A stretch of 64,000 bases of DNA from Acidobacteriota bacterium (GTDB taxonomy: Bacteria > Acidobacteriota > Blastocatellia > Pyrinomonadales > Pyrinomonadaceae): NCBI GenBank assembly GCA_019639175.1, contig JAHBSK010000007.1:62001-126000 (forward strand), given 5' to 3'. Made by a program: the position numbers and the translations under genes. The notes under the pieces are model-generated. The model had not been told where the DNA came from, did no database searches, and was given only the letters and a program-made list of their open reading frames with translations. Of this stretch, positions 35,301-48,700 are shown one piece after another (within the stretch, counting starts at the first letter, position 1; each line of letters begins with the position of its first letter).

Positions 35301-35669
35301 GCCGGTAATTGTGACTTCCTCTTCGGCGGATACGCCGAGCTGCAGGGAAACCTGTGATGCCCTGCCTAGTTCGACGGAAACATTCTGCTTGGTTTCAGCA
35401 AAACCGGCAGTAGCGGCAGCCGTGATCTCATAGACGCCCGGGGGAACCTGAGGTACACGAACAAAGCCTTGATTGTCCGTCGTTACCGTTCTGCGGAAAC
35501 CTGCGGTTCCCTGAGTGCTTCTGATGGTCAGAGCAACTCCCGGAACCAATGCTCCCGCGGAATCTTTTGTTGTAACTTCGATACTTCCGACGAGGTCCTG
35601 TCCGAATGAAACCGTGACAAGCGCCAAAAGTAAGGCGGACAACGATATAAACTTACTAAATCGCTGCAT
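32361..35669 (-). CDS. Oar-like TonB-dependent receptor
   Basis: A 1,102-residue outer-membrane protein. A signal peptide (MQRFSKFISLSALLLALVTV) is followed by a carboxypeptidase-regulatory domain (about residues 25-110), then a TonB plug: TIDGASKAENTFIIDGQEVT and GFNAEFGGATGGVVSVVTKG. The remaining 900 residues are beta-barrel-like and end in an aromatic (FGFKFVF), as expected for outer-membrane barrels. This layout is the Oar type abundant in Acidobacteriota. Ligands are mostly unknown; glycans or large peptides are guesses. I chose the ATG at 35669 because GGAGG sits 5 bp upstream; an ATG at 35681 would use up that site. The barrel has unusually many aromatic and Asn residues. Confidence 0.9.
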   Translation of the reverse strand: MQRFSKFISLSALLLALVTVSFGQDLVGSIEVTTKDSAGALVPGVALTIRSTQGTAGFRRTVTTDNQGFVRVPQVPPGVYEITAAATAGFAETKQNVSVELGRASQVSLQLGVSAEEEVTITGGDVGVDTTNSEISKAISTKQIDSLPKGTGFTSILKVVPGVRAEQSTGGFTIDGASKAENTFIIDGQEVTNYRNADLNSNNNIPFSLVQEVQVKSSGFNAEFGGATGGVVSVVTKGGDNEFRGDFGVQFEPSKLQGSNRPSLTRFTSGSVDSTAYVQTQEYIQSPKSQYLDSMPSFNLRGPIIKDRLWFFGSYSPSIREQTVTSNFFSNAPSATRVAYGSQTYKYKSINEYSFIRLDASPFSKLRLTGTYLYNPLKQIGALPYGTISLSGDIPNSSANCVNFGGSIGTYCGNDLTSRQGGMQTSNNITGQAVYTPFSSVVATFRYSRGFLNEKLGNYFKPSGLRYICTNGNIAGVANWGSDACTQGVNDPANDQTLKDVSVRTNYEGDVSFLFSAGGRHELKAGYGHQSIFNDLQKNYTDRIYLQYGRAIDNDFNFSSLAQPSGPLCSLVGGTVQIVPGCLLGHAILYRYGELGSGSNLNQAIYVQDKWQPHSRLTLNLGLRIEKEALPSFNGYDAPFSFGWDDKIAPRLGFAFDLTGDGKTLLRGSYGKFYDRLKFKMAQGSFGGNFYRVDFFELHPGDGNFRSAYTVSSILGNFDDRIGGSCAPTGFIGSGISRCQNDYRVASNVPGVDIEDAGGIDVDLRPYQQREFTFGAERELSRTMVLSGRYTNKKLIDTVEDAGAISASGSEVYITGNPGRGLHAEFLRQFGYNEPYATARRDYNAIEVQLDRRLANNYFFNLNYTYSRLRGNYSGLANSDEGARSDPGVNRNFDLPHIGFTAAGGSDYGPLPTDRPHVFNMYGGYLLPWRGGSNETLFSAIQTFQSGTPQSTLVSFIVPIFLNGRGDMGRTPMLSQTDFNITHRYKFGRDGKYAVEANLNIVNLWDQDTVTGYYNTMSNKAIYNFASGFNYGCASGDYPCLLNAFNTGSLHSQIVANMTTNSNPTSGTNSTPVNRNALNSAYGMDNAFQGPRGVRFGFKFVF

Positions 35670-35681
35670 ATTTTCCTCCAT

Positions 35682-36117
35682 TTGATGTTCTGCAAATAAG
35701 ATGTTTACAGGTTTCTTCGCAAGGGGGGAAATTCCTTATGAAACACCGTAACACACTCATATATAATGCAATTTCCGCACCAAAGTTCAGTTGGTTTTAA
35801 CATTTAGTTGTGAATTTTCTCACAAATTTAAAAACCCTTGTAAACATTGCGTTATTTGAGACCTTTGCTTTATTTTAGCCCATCCGAAAGGGCCATTGCC
35901 CCACATCGAAAGATTCCTTTGATAAGAGAATTACTCCAATAATCCGAAAAAATGAATTATGTGTCCGATATGCTGGACTTTCTTAAGATCTTCTCAGCAA
36001 AGTGATTCGGCGAAGCATTTAGCTGCCCGTCAGGTATAATTAGCATGAAAAGGTGTTTATACTCGATCATTAGGGTTGTGTTTACAGAACTGAAGGAAAC
36101 TCCGGTTAAAAAAAATT
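35682..36117. other. AT-rich control region between the Oar-like and HD genes
   Basis: No gene is supported in these 436 bp. The region is far more AT-rich than its neighbours and lies between divergent genes, so it should hold both promoters. A CRP/FNR-like palindrome is at 35808-35825. No clear -35/-10 pair could be fixed by eye for either gene. Confidence 0.4.
35808..35825. promoter_or_regulatory. CRP/FNR-family-like binding palindrome
   Basis: TTGTGA (35808-35813), ATTTTC, TCACAA (35820-35825): it fits the TGTGA-N6-TCACA consensus of CRP exactly. It lies about 139 bp before the Oar-like start and 293 bp before the HD-gene start. Confidence 0.45.
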
Positions 36118-37419
36118 GTGAAAAAACGGCATCAATCATCAGGTGAGCGGATCTACAGGGATCCGGTGCATAACATCATAAGGGTTCGGATGGACAGTGC
36201 CGAAGGGGAACTGCTTGTCGGGCTTATAGATACGCCGGAGTTTCAGCGGCTGCGGCGGGTGCGTCAGCTTGGGCTGGCCCATTTTGCGTATCAGGGAGCG
36301 GAGCATTCGCGGTTCACGCACAGCCTCGGTGTGTTCCATCTGGCGACGCGGGTGCTTGCCAAGCTTTCAAACAGCTACGACATATCAGACGAAGACCGCA
36401 TCGCGGTGCGCGTTGCGACGCTGCTGCACGACGTCGGCCACGGGGCTTTCTCTCACGTGATCGAATCGATCCTTGGTTTTCATCATGAGGATTTTACGGT
36501 CGAAACCGTGCTGGCGGAAAACACCGGCATCGGGAGGCTGCTGAAAGAGTATTCCGCCGATCTTCCCAAAAGGGTCGCGGACATCATTCGCGGCGATTTT
36601 CGCCCGATGGCACTTTCACAGCTTGTGTCGTCTCAACTGGACGTGGACAGAATGGATTATCTGCTTCGCGATTCGATGATGACGGGTGTGAAATACGGCG
36701 TTTTCGACCTTGAATGGATAATCAAGTCGCTGGAAATAAACGAAAAGGACGATCACCTCTATATTTCGGCTCCTGGCATTTACGCGGTCGAAGATTACCT
36801 TCAGGCTCGGTATTACATGTATCGGCAGGTCTATTTTCACCGCACGCTTCGCGCGGCTGAGGCCGTGTTGCACTCGCTTTTGCGGCGGGCATTGAAACTC
36901 CACGCCGACGGCAAATATGTTTGGCATGTAAAGGACACGCCGGTCGAAAGCATTCTCAGGGCAGAACGCCTGTCGCTTGACCAGCATCTTGCGCTGGATG
37001 ATTCCGATGTTCTGTTCCACATAAAAAGATGGCAGGACGCCGATGACAAAGTGCTTGCCGACCTTGCTCACAGATTTCTGAACCGCAAACTCCTTAAGGC
37101 ATTCGATCTGGATATGCCCGAAGAAGAACGGGCCGAGTTCATCGACGATGTCAGAAAGGTCGTCGGCAATGCCGGACTCGATCCTGACTATTATGTTCTG
37201 GAAGACAGGGCCGGCGATGTCGCCCACAACTTTTACGTCAAGGACGATTCCAGGCCAAAAGAGCAGATATATGTCGAACACGGATTTGCCAAACCTCGGA
37301 TCAATGAAATTTCGGAGGTCAGCGCCGCCGTCCGAGGGCTTCAAAAAGGCTATCGGATACACAGGGTCTGTTTTCCGTATGAACTGATGCACGAGATCGA
37401 CAAGATCTATCACGCCTAA
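36118..37419 (+). CDS. HD-domain phosphohydrolase (SAMHD1/dNTPase-like)
   Basis: A 433-residue HD-superfamily protein. The metal ligands are visible: H in EHSRFTHSLGVFHLA, HD in LLHDVGHGAFSHVIES (about H104/D105) and D in SQLDVDRMDYLLRDS. The start RIYRDPVHNIIRV is typical of this family, annotated as dNTP triphosphohydrolase-like or HD-family hydrolase, with SAMHD1 as the best-known member. Activity on dNTPs is plausible but not shown. The first codon is GTG at 36118. Its stop overlaps the next gene's ATG (TAATG), so the two are translationally coupled. Confidence 0.85.
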   Translation: MKKRHQSSGERIYRDPVHNIIRVRMDSAEGELLVGLIDTPEFQRLRRVRQLGLAHFAYQGAEHSRFTHSLGVFHLATRVLAKLSNSYDISDEDRIAVRVATLLHDVGHGAFSHVIESILGFHHEDFTVETVLAENTGIGRLLKEYSADLPKRVADIIRGDFRPMALSQLVSSQLDVDRMDYLLRDSMMTGVKYGVFDLEWIIKSLEINEKDDHLYISAPGIYAVEDYLQARYYMYRQVYFHRTLRAAEAVLHSLLRRALKLHADGKYVWHVKDTPVESILRAERLSLDQHLALDDSDVLFHIKRWQDADDKVLADLAHRFLNRKLLKAFDLDMPEEERAEFIDDVRKVVGNAGLDPDYYVLEDRAGDVAHNFYVKDDSRPKEQIYVEHGFAKPRINEISEVSAAVRGLQKGYRIHRVCFPYELMHEIDKIYHA

Positions 37420-38321
37420 TGAGGTTGCGCTCGTTGGACACAATGGAAAAAAAGCACATAACAGCAAAAATGATCGTATTTGGGGCTTTTGCGGCCATTT
37501 TTCTCTTGCTGTTTTGCGTGACGACAGCAGATGCTCAGCGAATTGCGGTGATCTCGCCCGAAAAAGGAACGGAGCCGGAAACTTACGCCGACCGGCTTCT
37601 CGGTCATCTCTCTGATCGACACAGAACCGTTGAACGCTCTGCTGCTGAGGCCGCGTTCGCTTCCTTGTCGATAGCGACGCCGTTCAACCAAACTGCCGGG
37701 GAAACACGCTCGGCCGGAAACGTCATCGGCGCTGATATTTTGATCTTCGTCAAGGTCGAGACCCAGCGGCGAAGTTCGTTTGAAAAGCCAAAATATTTTG
37801 AATCGTCCGCAGCCTTGTTCCTCACCGGAGCAAGAAGCGGCGAACTTTTCCATTTTGAATTGCGAAAGGCAGAAAAGGACACGCCCGAAGAGGCGTTTGA
37901 TGCTCTGCTGACGGACGCTGAGACCGCCGCCGATGCCATAACATCTCTGATCCCGGACCTTTACCGAAAGGAGCTGAACGCAGGACCGGATGCAAACATA
38001 GAGGATCATTCCCGCTCCGCCGGGCAGGATAAAACGACGCGGCCGCCCATGCCGTATCGCCAGATAAAACCGACATCGACCGGTGAGGCCTTTCTGTTCG
38101 GCATTCATGCGACCATCGACGCCGAGGCCGATATTGACGCCAACGGAACGATCTCGGACATAAGAGTTGTCAGATGGGCAGGTTACGGACTGGAAAAAGC
38201 GGTGACGGACGCCATCAGAAAAATGACGTGGCGGCCCGCCGAACGAAACGGCAAAAATTTGCCGATGCGCGTCATGCTGCGATACAATTTCACAAAGATC
38301 GAGAAAACCGAAAAGAATTGA
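37419..38321 (+). CDS. Exported protein with C-terminal TonB-like domain
   Basis: A 300-residue protein coupled to the HD gene. The likely real start is the ATG at 37443, giving MEKKHITAKMIVFGAFAAIF, a signal or anchor ending near TADAQ. Residues about 40-190 form an unrecognised mixed domain (IAVISPEKGTEPETYADRLL, NVIGADILIFVKVETQRRSS) that resembles FlgO-like or CsgG-like periplasmic proteins. The last 80 residues match the TonB C-terminal domain (TIDAEADIDANGTISDIRVV, AVTDAIRKMTWRPAERNGKN). There is no Pro-rich spacer, so true TonB function is unlikely. A second such protein is encoded at 10310. Confidence 0.7.
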   Translation: MRLRSLDTMEKKHITAKMIVFGAFAAIFLLLFCVTTADAQRIAVISPEKGTEPETYADRLLGHLSDRHRTVERSAAEAAFASLSIATPFNQTAGETRSAGNVIGADILIFVKVETQRRSSFEKPKYFESSAALFLTGARSGELFHFELRKAEKDTPEEAFDALLTDAETAADAITSLIPDLYRKELNAGPDANIEDHSRSAGQDKTTRPPMPYRQIKPTSTGEAFLFGIHATIDAEADIDANGTISDIRVVRWAGYGLEKAVTDAIRKMTWRPAERNGKNLPMRVMLRYNFTKIEKTEKN

Positions 38322-38361
38322 CGGGCCGTTTGCCTACGCCTCATTTCCTCCGATCTCACAG

Positions 38362-39123
38362 ATGTTATTCCGAGTAATGAAACATATCAGGGCATCATTC
38401 CGCTTTACCGCTTTCACGCTCTTGACGCTGTTCATATACTCGGCGTGGTGGATCAGCTCATTCTTTATCCCGAACAAACAATTATGGCGGCAGACTGCAT
38501 TCAAGGCATGGTGCGCAACATTCGTGCGGCTTTCGGAAATGGAGATCGAGGTCATCGGAGAACCGCCGTCGCCGCCGTTCTTTCTGGTAACAAATCATCT
38601 GAGCTATACGGACATTCCGGCCCTGCGAATGATCGTCAACGGTGTTTTTGTTGCAAAGCACGACATTCGCTCATGGTTCGTCGCCGGAAGGATCGTCGGC
38701 GATATGGGCACCATCTTCATTGACCGCGGCAACCGCCGCGACATCCCGCGAGCGGGGCAAAAGATAATTCAGGCGCTGGACAGCGGAGAAGGCGTGGTCG
38801 TATTTCCCGAAGGCACAAGCACAAAAGGCGAGACCGTTCTGCCGTTCAATTCGTCGTTCTTCGAATTTGCCGCAAGGGCCGGTTTGCCGGTGCGCTACGC
38901 GGCCATCTCCTACAGGACCGCCAGAGGTGAGATGCCCGCAAGCGACGCCGTCTGCTGGTGGGATGACACCACGTTTCTGGCACACATGTATCGCCTTTTT
39001 TCTGTTAAGGGATTTCAGACGACGATCACCTTCGGCAATGAAGCGGTCGCGAAAACGAACCGCAAAGAGCTTGCCGAGGAGCTTCGGCAAAAGGTTCGGG
39101 AGCATTTCATACCGGTCATCTGA
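38362..39123 (+). CDS. plsC: 1-acyl-sn-glycerol-3-phosphate acyltransferase
   Basis: A 253-residue membrane acyltransferase that adds the second acyl chain to make phosphatidic acid. The catalytic H-x4-D lies in LVTNHLSYTDIPAL and the substrate site in VVFPEGTSTKGETVLPF. A hydrophobic N-terminal anchor (RFTAFTLLTLFIYSAWWISS) precedes them. Length fits PlsC. The ATG at 38377 is an alternative start five codons on. It is 40 bp from the preceding gene on the same strand, so co-transcription is possible. Confidence 0.88.
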   Translation: MLFRVMKHIRASFRFTAFTLLTLFIYSAWWISSFFIPNKQLWRQTAFKAWCATFVRLSEMEIEVIGEPPSPPFFLVTNHLSYTDIPALRMIVNGVFVAKHDIRSWFVAGRIVGDMGTIFIDRGNRRDIPRAGQKIIQALDSGEGVVVFPEGTSTKGETVLPFNSSFFEFAARAGLPVRYAAISYRTARGEMPASDAVCWWDDTTFLAHMYRLFSVKGFQTTITFGNEAVAKTNRKELAEELRQKVREHFIPVI

Positions 39124-39223
39124 CGATATATTGGGTCTGTCTTCGTCTGTTTTCATGGCCGCCGGAAAACATTTTCCGGTGTATTCCGTATCAATCGTTA
39201 AACACTAACTCAAGGAGCCGCCT

Positions 39224-41248
39224 ATGCATAGATATTTCTTTCAGGTCGTGGCAGCGTTTGCCGTTGCCTTGTCAATGTCGTTTTCAGCCATGTCGCAATC
39301 AAAGGGTTTTGACACGTCGTTCATGAACACCTCGGTTTCACCTTGCGAGGATTTTTTTGAATTCGCGAACGGAACGTGGCTTAAGAACACCGAAATACCG
39401 GCCGCCGAATCGCGTTGGGGCACGTTTAACATACTCGCCGACCGCAACAACGAGATACTCAGGGATATCCTTGAAGGAGCCGCAAAAAAGCCGGGCAAAA
39501 AAGACAGCGATACCCAGTTGATCGGGGACTTCTATTCGACGTGCATGGACGAGGCGACGATCGAACGGCTCGGCACAAAGCCGATAGAGCCGATATTGAA
39601 GGAAATAGCCGCGCTCTCAACAGCGGCGGACGTGCGGCGGCAGATAGCCAGAATGCATCTGAACGGACTTCCGTCGGTTTTCAGTTTCAGCGCAGGCCCG
39701 GACCTGAAGGACGCAGATGTAGTTATCGTCAACGCATTTCAGGCCGGGCTGTCGATGCCGAACCGCGACTATTACACCAATACCGACGACCGCTCTAAAG
39801 AAACGCGCGAAAAATTCACCGCCTACGTGCGCAATATGTTCAAGCTGTTGGGCGACAACGAGGCTGCCGCCGCCGAGAATGCTGCGACCGTATTGAAACT
39901 CCAGACACGCCTGGCAAACGCTTCGCTCGCGCAGGTCGAGCTGAGAAATCCCGATAACCGCTATAACAAAGTAACCCTTGAGGATGCACAAAAGCTGACA
40001 CCCGGTATTTCGTGGGAAGCGTATTTTACGGAGCGGAACGTCAAGGGTGTGAACGAAATGAACATCGCCCCGGCGAAATTCTTTCAGGAAGCAAGCGCGA
40101 TGATCGGCGACGTGCCGGTCAGCGAATGGAAGACATATTTCCGCTGGATGACCGTAAATGCAGCCGCACCGTATCTGCCAAAGGCATTTGCCGATGAGAA
40201 CTTTGAGTTTTTCGGCAAATTTCTCAGCGGCCAGAAGGAAAGACAGCCGCGTTGGAAAACCTGCGTCCAGAACACGAACTCGAACCTCGGTGAAGCGGTC
40301 GGAATGGAATACGTCCGGCGGCAGTTCAAACCCGAGGCCAAGGCACGTATGGACGAACTGATCGACAATCTGATGGCGGCGATGAAAGAGCGGATAGACA
40401 ACCTCGAATGGATGAGCGCCGACACCAAAAAACAGGCTCAGGCAAAGCTTTCGACGTTCAAGCGAAAGATCGGCTATCCTGACAAGCTTCGCGGATACAA
40501 GGGGCTTTCGATAGGACGCTCATCGTACGCCGGGAACATCCTGAGTTCAAACCGGTTTCAGGCCGCTCGCAATCTGGAAGACCTGGGCAAGCCGCGCGAT
40601 AAGACACGCTGGGGCTTTACGCCCTCGACCGTCAACGCTTCATATTCTTCGGTCAATAACGAAATAACTTTTCCTGCCGGGATATTGCAGCCGCCGTTCT
40701 TTAATTTTGAGGCGGACGATGCGATAAACTACGGAGCGATAGGCGGCGTCATCGGCCACGAGATAACGCACGGCTTTGACGATTCCGGCAGCCGTTTTGA
40801 CGCGGACGGAAACCTGAAGATGTGGTGGACGCCGGATGATCGGGCAAAATTCGAGGAGCGGGCATCATGCGTGGTCGATCAGTTCAATAAATATGAGGTC
40901 CAGCCAAACCTGTTCATTAACGGCAAGCTGACGCTGGGTGAGAACATCGGAGATTTTGCCGGATTGACGGTCGCCTACGACGCCTTTATGCGGTCGCTCA
41001 AAGGAAAACCGAGGCCGGAAAATATTGACGGCTTTACGCCGGAACAGCGTTTCTTTCTGGGCTGGGCACGGGTCTGGGCCGGAAAATACAGACAGGAAGC
41101 TGAGGTTTTGCAGGTCAGGACCAATACTCATTCGCTCCCGAAATGGCGCGTCAACGGGCCGCTTTCCAACATGCCGCAGTTCCGGCAGGCGTTCGGCTGT
41201 AAGGACGGCAACGCAATGATAAGAAAGAACAGTTGCTCAGTGTGGTAA
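39224..41248 (+). CDS. M13-family zinc endopeptidase (neprilysin-like)
   Basis: A 674-residue exported metalloprotease. The signal peptide is MHRYFFQVVAAFAVALSMSF with cleavage near AMSQS. The zinc site HEITH (about residues 512-516, in IGGVIGHEITHGFDD) and the third ligand in GENIGDFAGL (about 572) are intact, as is the N-terminal SPCEDFFEFANGTWL block. The protein ends in CSVW, the family's usual C-terminal Cys-x-x-Trp. It cleaves small peptides in the periplasm or outside the cell. AGGAG sits 8 bp before the ATG. A bidirectional terminator separates it from rpoC. Confidence 0.96.
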   Translation: MHRYFFQVVAAFAVALSMSFSAMSQSKGFDTSFMNTSVSPCEDFFEFANGTWLKNTEIPAAESRWGTFNILADRNNEILRDILEGAAKKPGKKDSDTQLIGDFYSTCMDEATIERLGTKPIEPILKEIAALSTAADVRRQIARMHLNGLPSVFSFSAGPDLKDADVVIVNAFQAGLSMPNRDYYTNTDDRSKETREKFTAYVRNMFKLLGDNEAAAAENAATVLKLQTRLANASLAQVELRNPDNRYNKVTLEDAQKLTPGISWEAYFTERNVKGVNEMNIAPAKFFQEASAMIGDVPVSEWKTYFRWMTVNAAAPYLPKAFADENFEFFGKFLSGQKERQPRWKTCVQNTNSNLGEAVGMEYVRRQFKPEAKARMDELIDNLMAAMKERIDNLEWMSADTKKQAQAKLSTFKRKIGYPDKLRGYKGLSIGRSSYAGNILSSNRFQAARNLEDLGKPRDKTRWGFTPSTVNASYSSVNNEITFPAGILQPPFFNFEADDAINYGAIGGVIGHEITHGFDDSGSRFDADGNLKMWWTPDDRAKFEERASCVVDQFNKYEVQPNLFINGKLTLGENIGDFAGLTVAYDAFMRSLKGKPRPENIDGFTPEQRFFLGWARVWAGKYRQEAEVLQVRTNTHSLPKWRVNGPLSNMPQFRQAFGCKDGNAMIRKNSCSVW

Positions 41249-41275
41249 AAACCTTGAGCGTTGTTTTATTACAGA

Positions 41276-41308
41276 AAAAAGCCGACAGCATTTCGCCGTC
41301 GGCTTTTT
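41276..41308. terminator. Bidirectional terminator between the M13 peptidase and rpoC
   Basis: Perfect 11-bp arms AAAAAGCCGAC (41276-41286) and GTCGGCTTTTT (41298-41308) with an 11-nt loop. It serves the M13 gene on the plus strand and the long rpo operon on the minus strand. No rpsL/rpsG/fusA genes follow rpoC, so the str operon lies elsewhere. Confidence 0.9.
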
Positions 41309-41340
41309 CCGATCATGCATCCGAACCTATCCGTCCGCTT

Positions 41341-45642
<4,302 letters not shown>

Positions 45643-45663
45643 GTTTCTCCTAAGTCTGTACTA

Positions 45664-45708
45664 CGTCCGATAGGACATATGGGTCGTATAGGTCATATAG
45701 GTCCTATA
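45664..45708. repeat. Nonanucleotide tandem array in the rpoB-rpoC gap
   Basis: Five 9-bp units in register; on the minus strand TATAGGACC, TATATGACC, TATACGACC, CATATGTCC and TATCGGACG. The same unit, TATATGACC, recurs upstream of tuf at 56002-56037. Confidence 0.85.
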
Positions 45709-45712
45709 ACGA

Positions 45713-48700
45713 TCAATCCACTCCAACCAGAGCGTCAACACCCGCGGCGACCTCTTCCGGATCGATCTCATCTTCCTGGATAAGCTCGATGTCGAGGCAG
45801 AGCGATTGAAGCTCGCGGACAAGAACGTTGAACGATTCCGGTATGCCCGGTTCAAAGTTCGATACGCCCTTGACGATCGTTTCGTAGATCTTGGAACGTC
45901 CGGCAACGTCGTCTGATTTGCACGTGAGCAGTTCCTGAAGGATGTGTGCGGCGCCGTATGCTTCGAGCGCCCAAACTTCCATCTCACCGAAACGCTGTCC
46001 GCCGAACTGTGCCTTACCGCCCAACGGCTGTTGTGTGATGAGCGAGTACGGCCCGATCGAGCGTGCGTGTATCTTGTCATCCACAAGGTGCGACAGTTTC
46101 AGCATATAGATGTAGCCGACCGTCACCTTCTGTTCGAACTGTTCGCCTGTCAGGCCGTCATAAAGACGTGTTTTGCCTGAAGGGCCGACCGAGTTCGGCA
46201 GATCAAGGTCGTCGAAACGCCCGTTCGCCTGACCGATGTATTCCTTGATCTCCACCTCGCTTGCACCGTCAAAGACCGGCGTTGCGAAATGCAGGTCCAG
46301 AACACGTGCCGCCCAGCCAAGGTGCGTTTCAAGTATCTGGCCGACGTTCATACGCGATGGTACGCCGAGCGGATTAAGCACGATCTCGACCGGAGTTCCG
46401 TCCGGCAGATAAGGCATGTCCTCTTCCGGCAATATGCGGGCGATAACACCCTTGTTGCCGTGGCGTCCGGCCATCTTGTCGCCGACGCTGAGCTTGCGCT
46501 TCATCGCGACAAAGACCTTGACCATCTTGATAACGCCCGGAGGCAGTTCGTCGCCCTGTTTCAGCTTGGTTATCTTCTCGTCATAGATGTCCGAGAGAAT
46601 GCTGATCTGACGTTCGGTTCGCTGCTCGTATTCCTTCATTTCGGCAACGATGTCTATCTTGCCCGAAGGAACGTCGGCGGTTCTGAGAACCTTCATCGGG
46701 ATGTCCTTTAACACTTCCCTTGTAAGCGTGGTTCCCTTTTTGACCAGAACCTCTTTGTTCTCGATCAGGTCTTTGGTCAGCTTGCGCCCTTCAAAAAGTT
46801 CAAAGATGCGTTCGTCACGCTGTTCCTGCAGGATGCGGATCTCGTCCTCAAGGTCGCGTCGAAGGCCCTGTTCCTCAAGATCCTCGATGTCCTGCGAACG
46901 CTGATCCTTGTCCTGGCCCTTACGCGTAAAGACCTGAACGTCAACGACCGTGCCGTCGATCCCCGGAGGGCAGGTCAGCGAAGCGTCCTTGACGTCACCG
47001 GCCTTTTCACCAAATATCGCCCGCAGAAGTTTCTCTTCCGCCGTCAGTTGGGTTTCGCCCTTTGGCGTTACCTTGCCGACGAGGATCGAACCCGGTTTTA
47101 CCTGTGCACCGATGCGGATGATGCCTGATTCATCCAGATCGCGGAGCATGTTCTCGCCGATGTTCGGGATGTCACGCGTGATCTCTTCAGGGCCGAGCTT
47201 TGTATCGCGGGCCTCGATCTCAAGTTCCTCGATGTGGATCGAGGTGTAGTAATCGTCCTTGACCAGCCTTTCCGAAACCAGAATGGCGTCCTCAAAGTTG
47301 TATCCGCGCCACGGCATAAATGCCACCAGCACGTTGCGTCCCAGAGCGAGTTCGCCGCGGTCGGTACACGGGCCGTCCGCTATGACCTGGCCTTTGCGAA
47401 CGCGTTCGCCGACCTGAACTATCGGCCGCTGGTTGATGCAGGTGTTCTGATTTGAACGCTTGAATTTGACCAGCGAGTAGATGTCCGCCGTCACCTCACG
47501 CGAGATCGTGCCGTCAACGTTGTGATCGGCCTTGACGATGATGCGTTCGGAATCGACATAATCGACCACGCCGTTTCGTTTTGCGATAACGACCGCTCCC
47601 GAATCGCGGGCCGCGACCTTTTCCATACCGGTCCCGACATACGGGGCCTCGGCACGAAGCAGCGGAACCGACTGACGCTGCATGTTCGAACCCATCAGGG
47701 CACGGTTGGCGTCGTCGTTCTCAAGGAACGGGATCAGCGACGCGGCGACCGAAACAAGCTGTTTCGGCGAAACGTCCATATACTGGATGTCTGCCTTATC
47801 AGAAGTGATGAACTCACCTCTTTCGCGGGCCGCAACACGGTCATTGACGATGTTGCCCTTGGCGTCCAGTTCGATATTGGCCTGGCCGATGATGTATCTG
47901 TCCTCTTCCCACGCGGTCAGATAGAACGGATACGGTTCAAATTCTGCCTCTTTACCGCCGTCCTTGGCGACCTTGCGGTTTGCCTTTTCGACCGCTTCGA
48001 GCGGAACGTGTTCGTTCGGCTTGAAAGTAGTGTCGCCGCCGTTCGAGACCTTTACATACTCGATAACGCGTCCGTCTTCGACCTTTCTGTACGGCGATTC
48101 GATAAAGCCGTACTCATTGATGCGGGCAAAGCACGAAAGCGACGATATAAGGCCGATGTTCGGGCCTTCAGGCGTCTCGATCGGGCAGATGCGCCCGTAG
48201 TGCGTCGGGTGAACGTCACGAACCTCAAATCCCGCGCGTTCACGCGAAAGTCCGCCCGGCCCAAGCGCCGACAGGCGGCGTTTGTGCGTGATCTCTGACA
48301 GCGGATTTGTCTGGTCCATGAACTGCGAAAGCTGTGACGAACCGAAAAATTCGCGAACCGCCGCCGTGACCGGTTTTGCGTTCACCAGATCGCGCGGCAT
48401 GGTCGTGAACATATCCTGCTGGATCGACATCTTTTCCTTGATGGCACGTTCCATACGCTCAAGCCCGATGCGGAACTGATTTTCAAGCAGTTCGCCAACG
48501 GCCCTGACGCGGCGGTTGCCGAGATGGTCGATGTCGTCCTGAAAGTAATGTTCGCTGTCACGCTTCATCCTGAGGAGGTAATTGACCACCTCGATGAAAT
48601 CTTTCGCTTCCAGAAGCGGATCGTTGATCTTGTCCTTAGCGTCGCGGCCCATTTTGATGTTGAACTTCAAACGGCCGACGCGTGAAAGGTCAAAGCGGCG

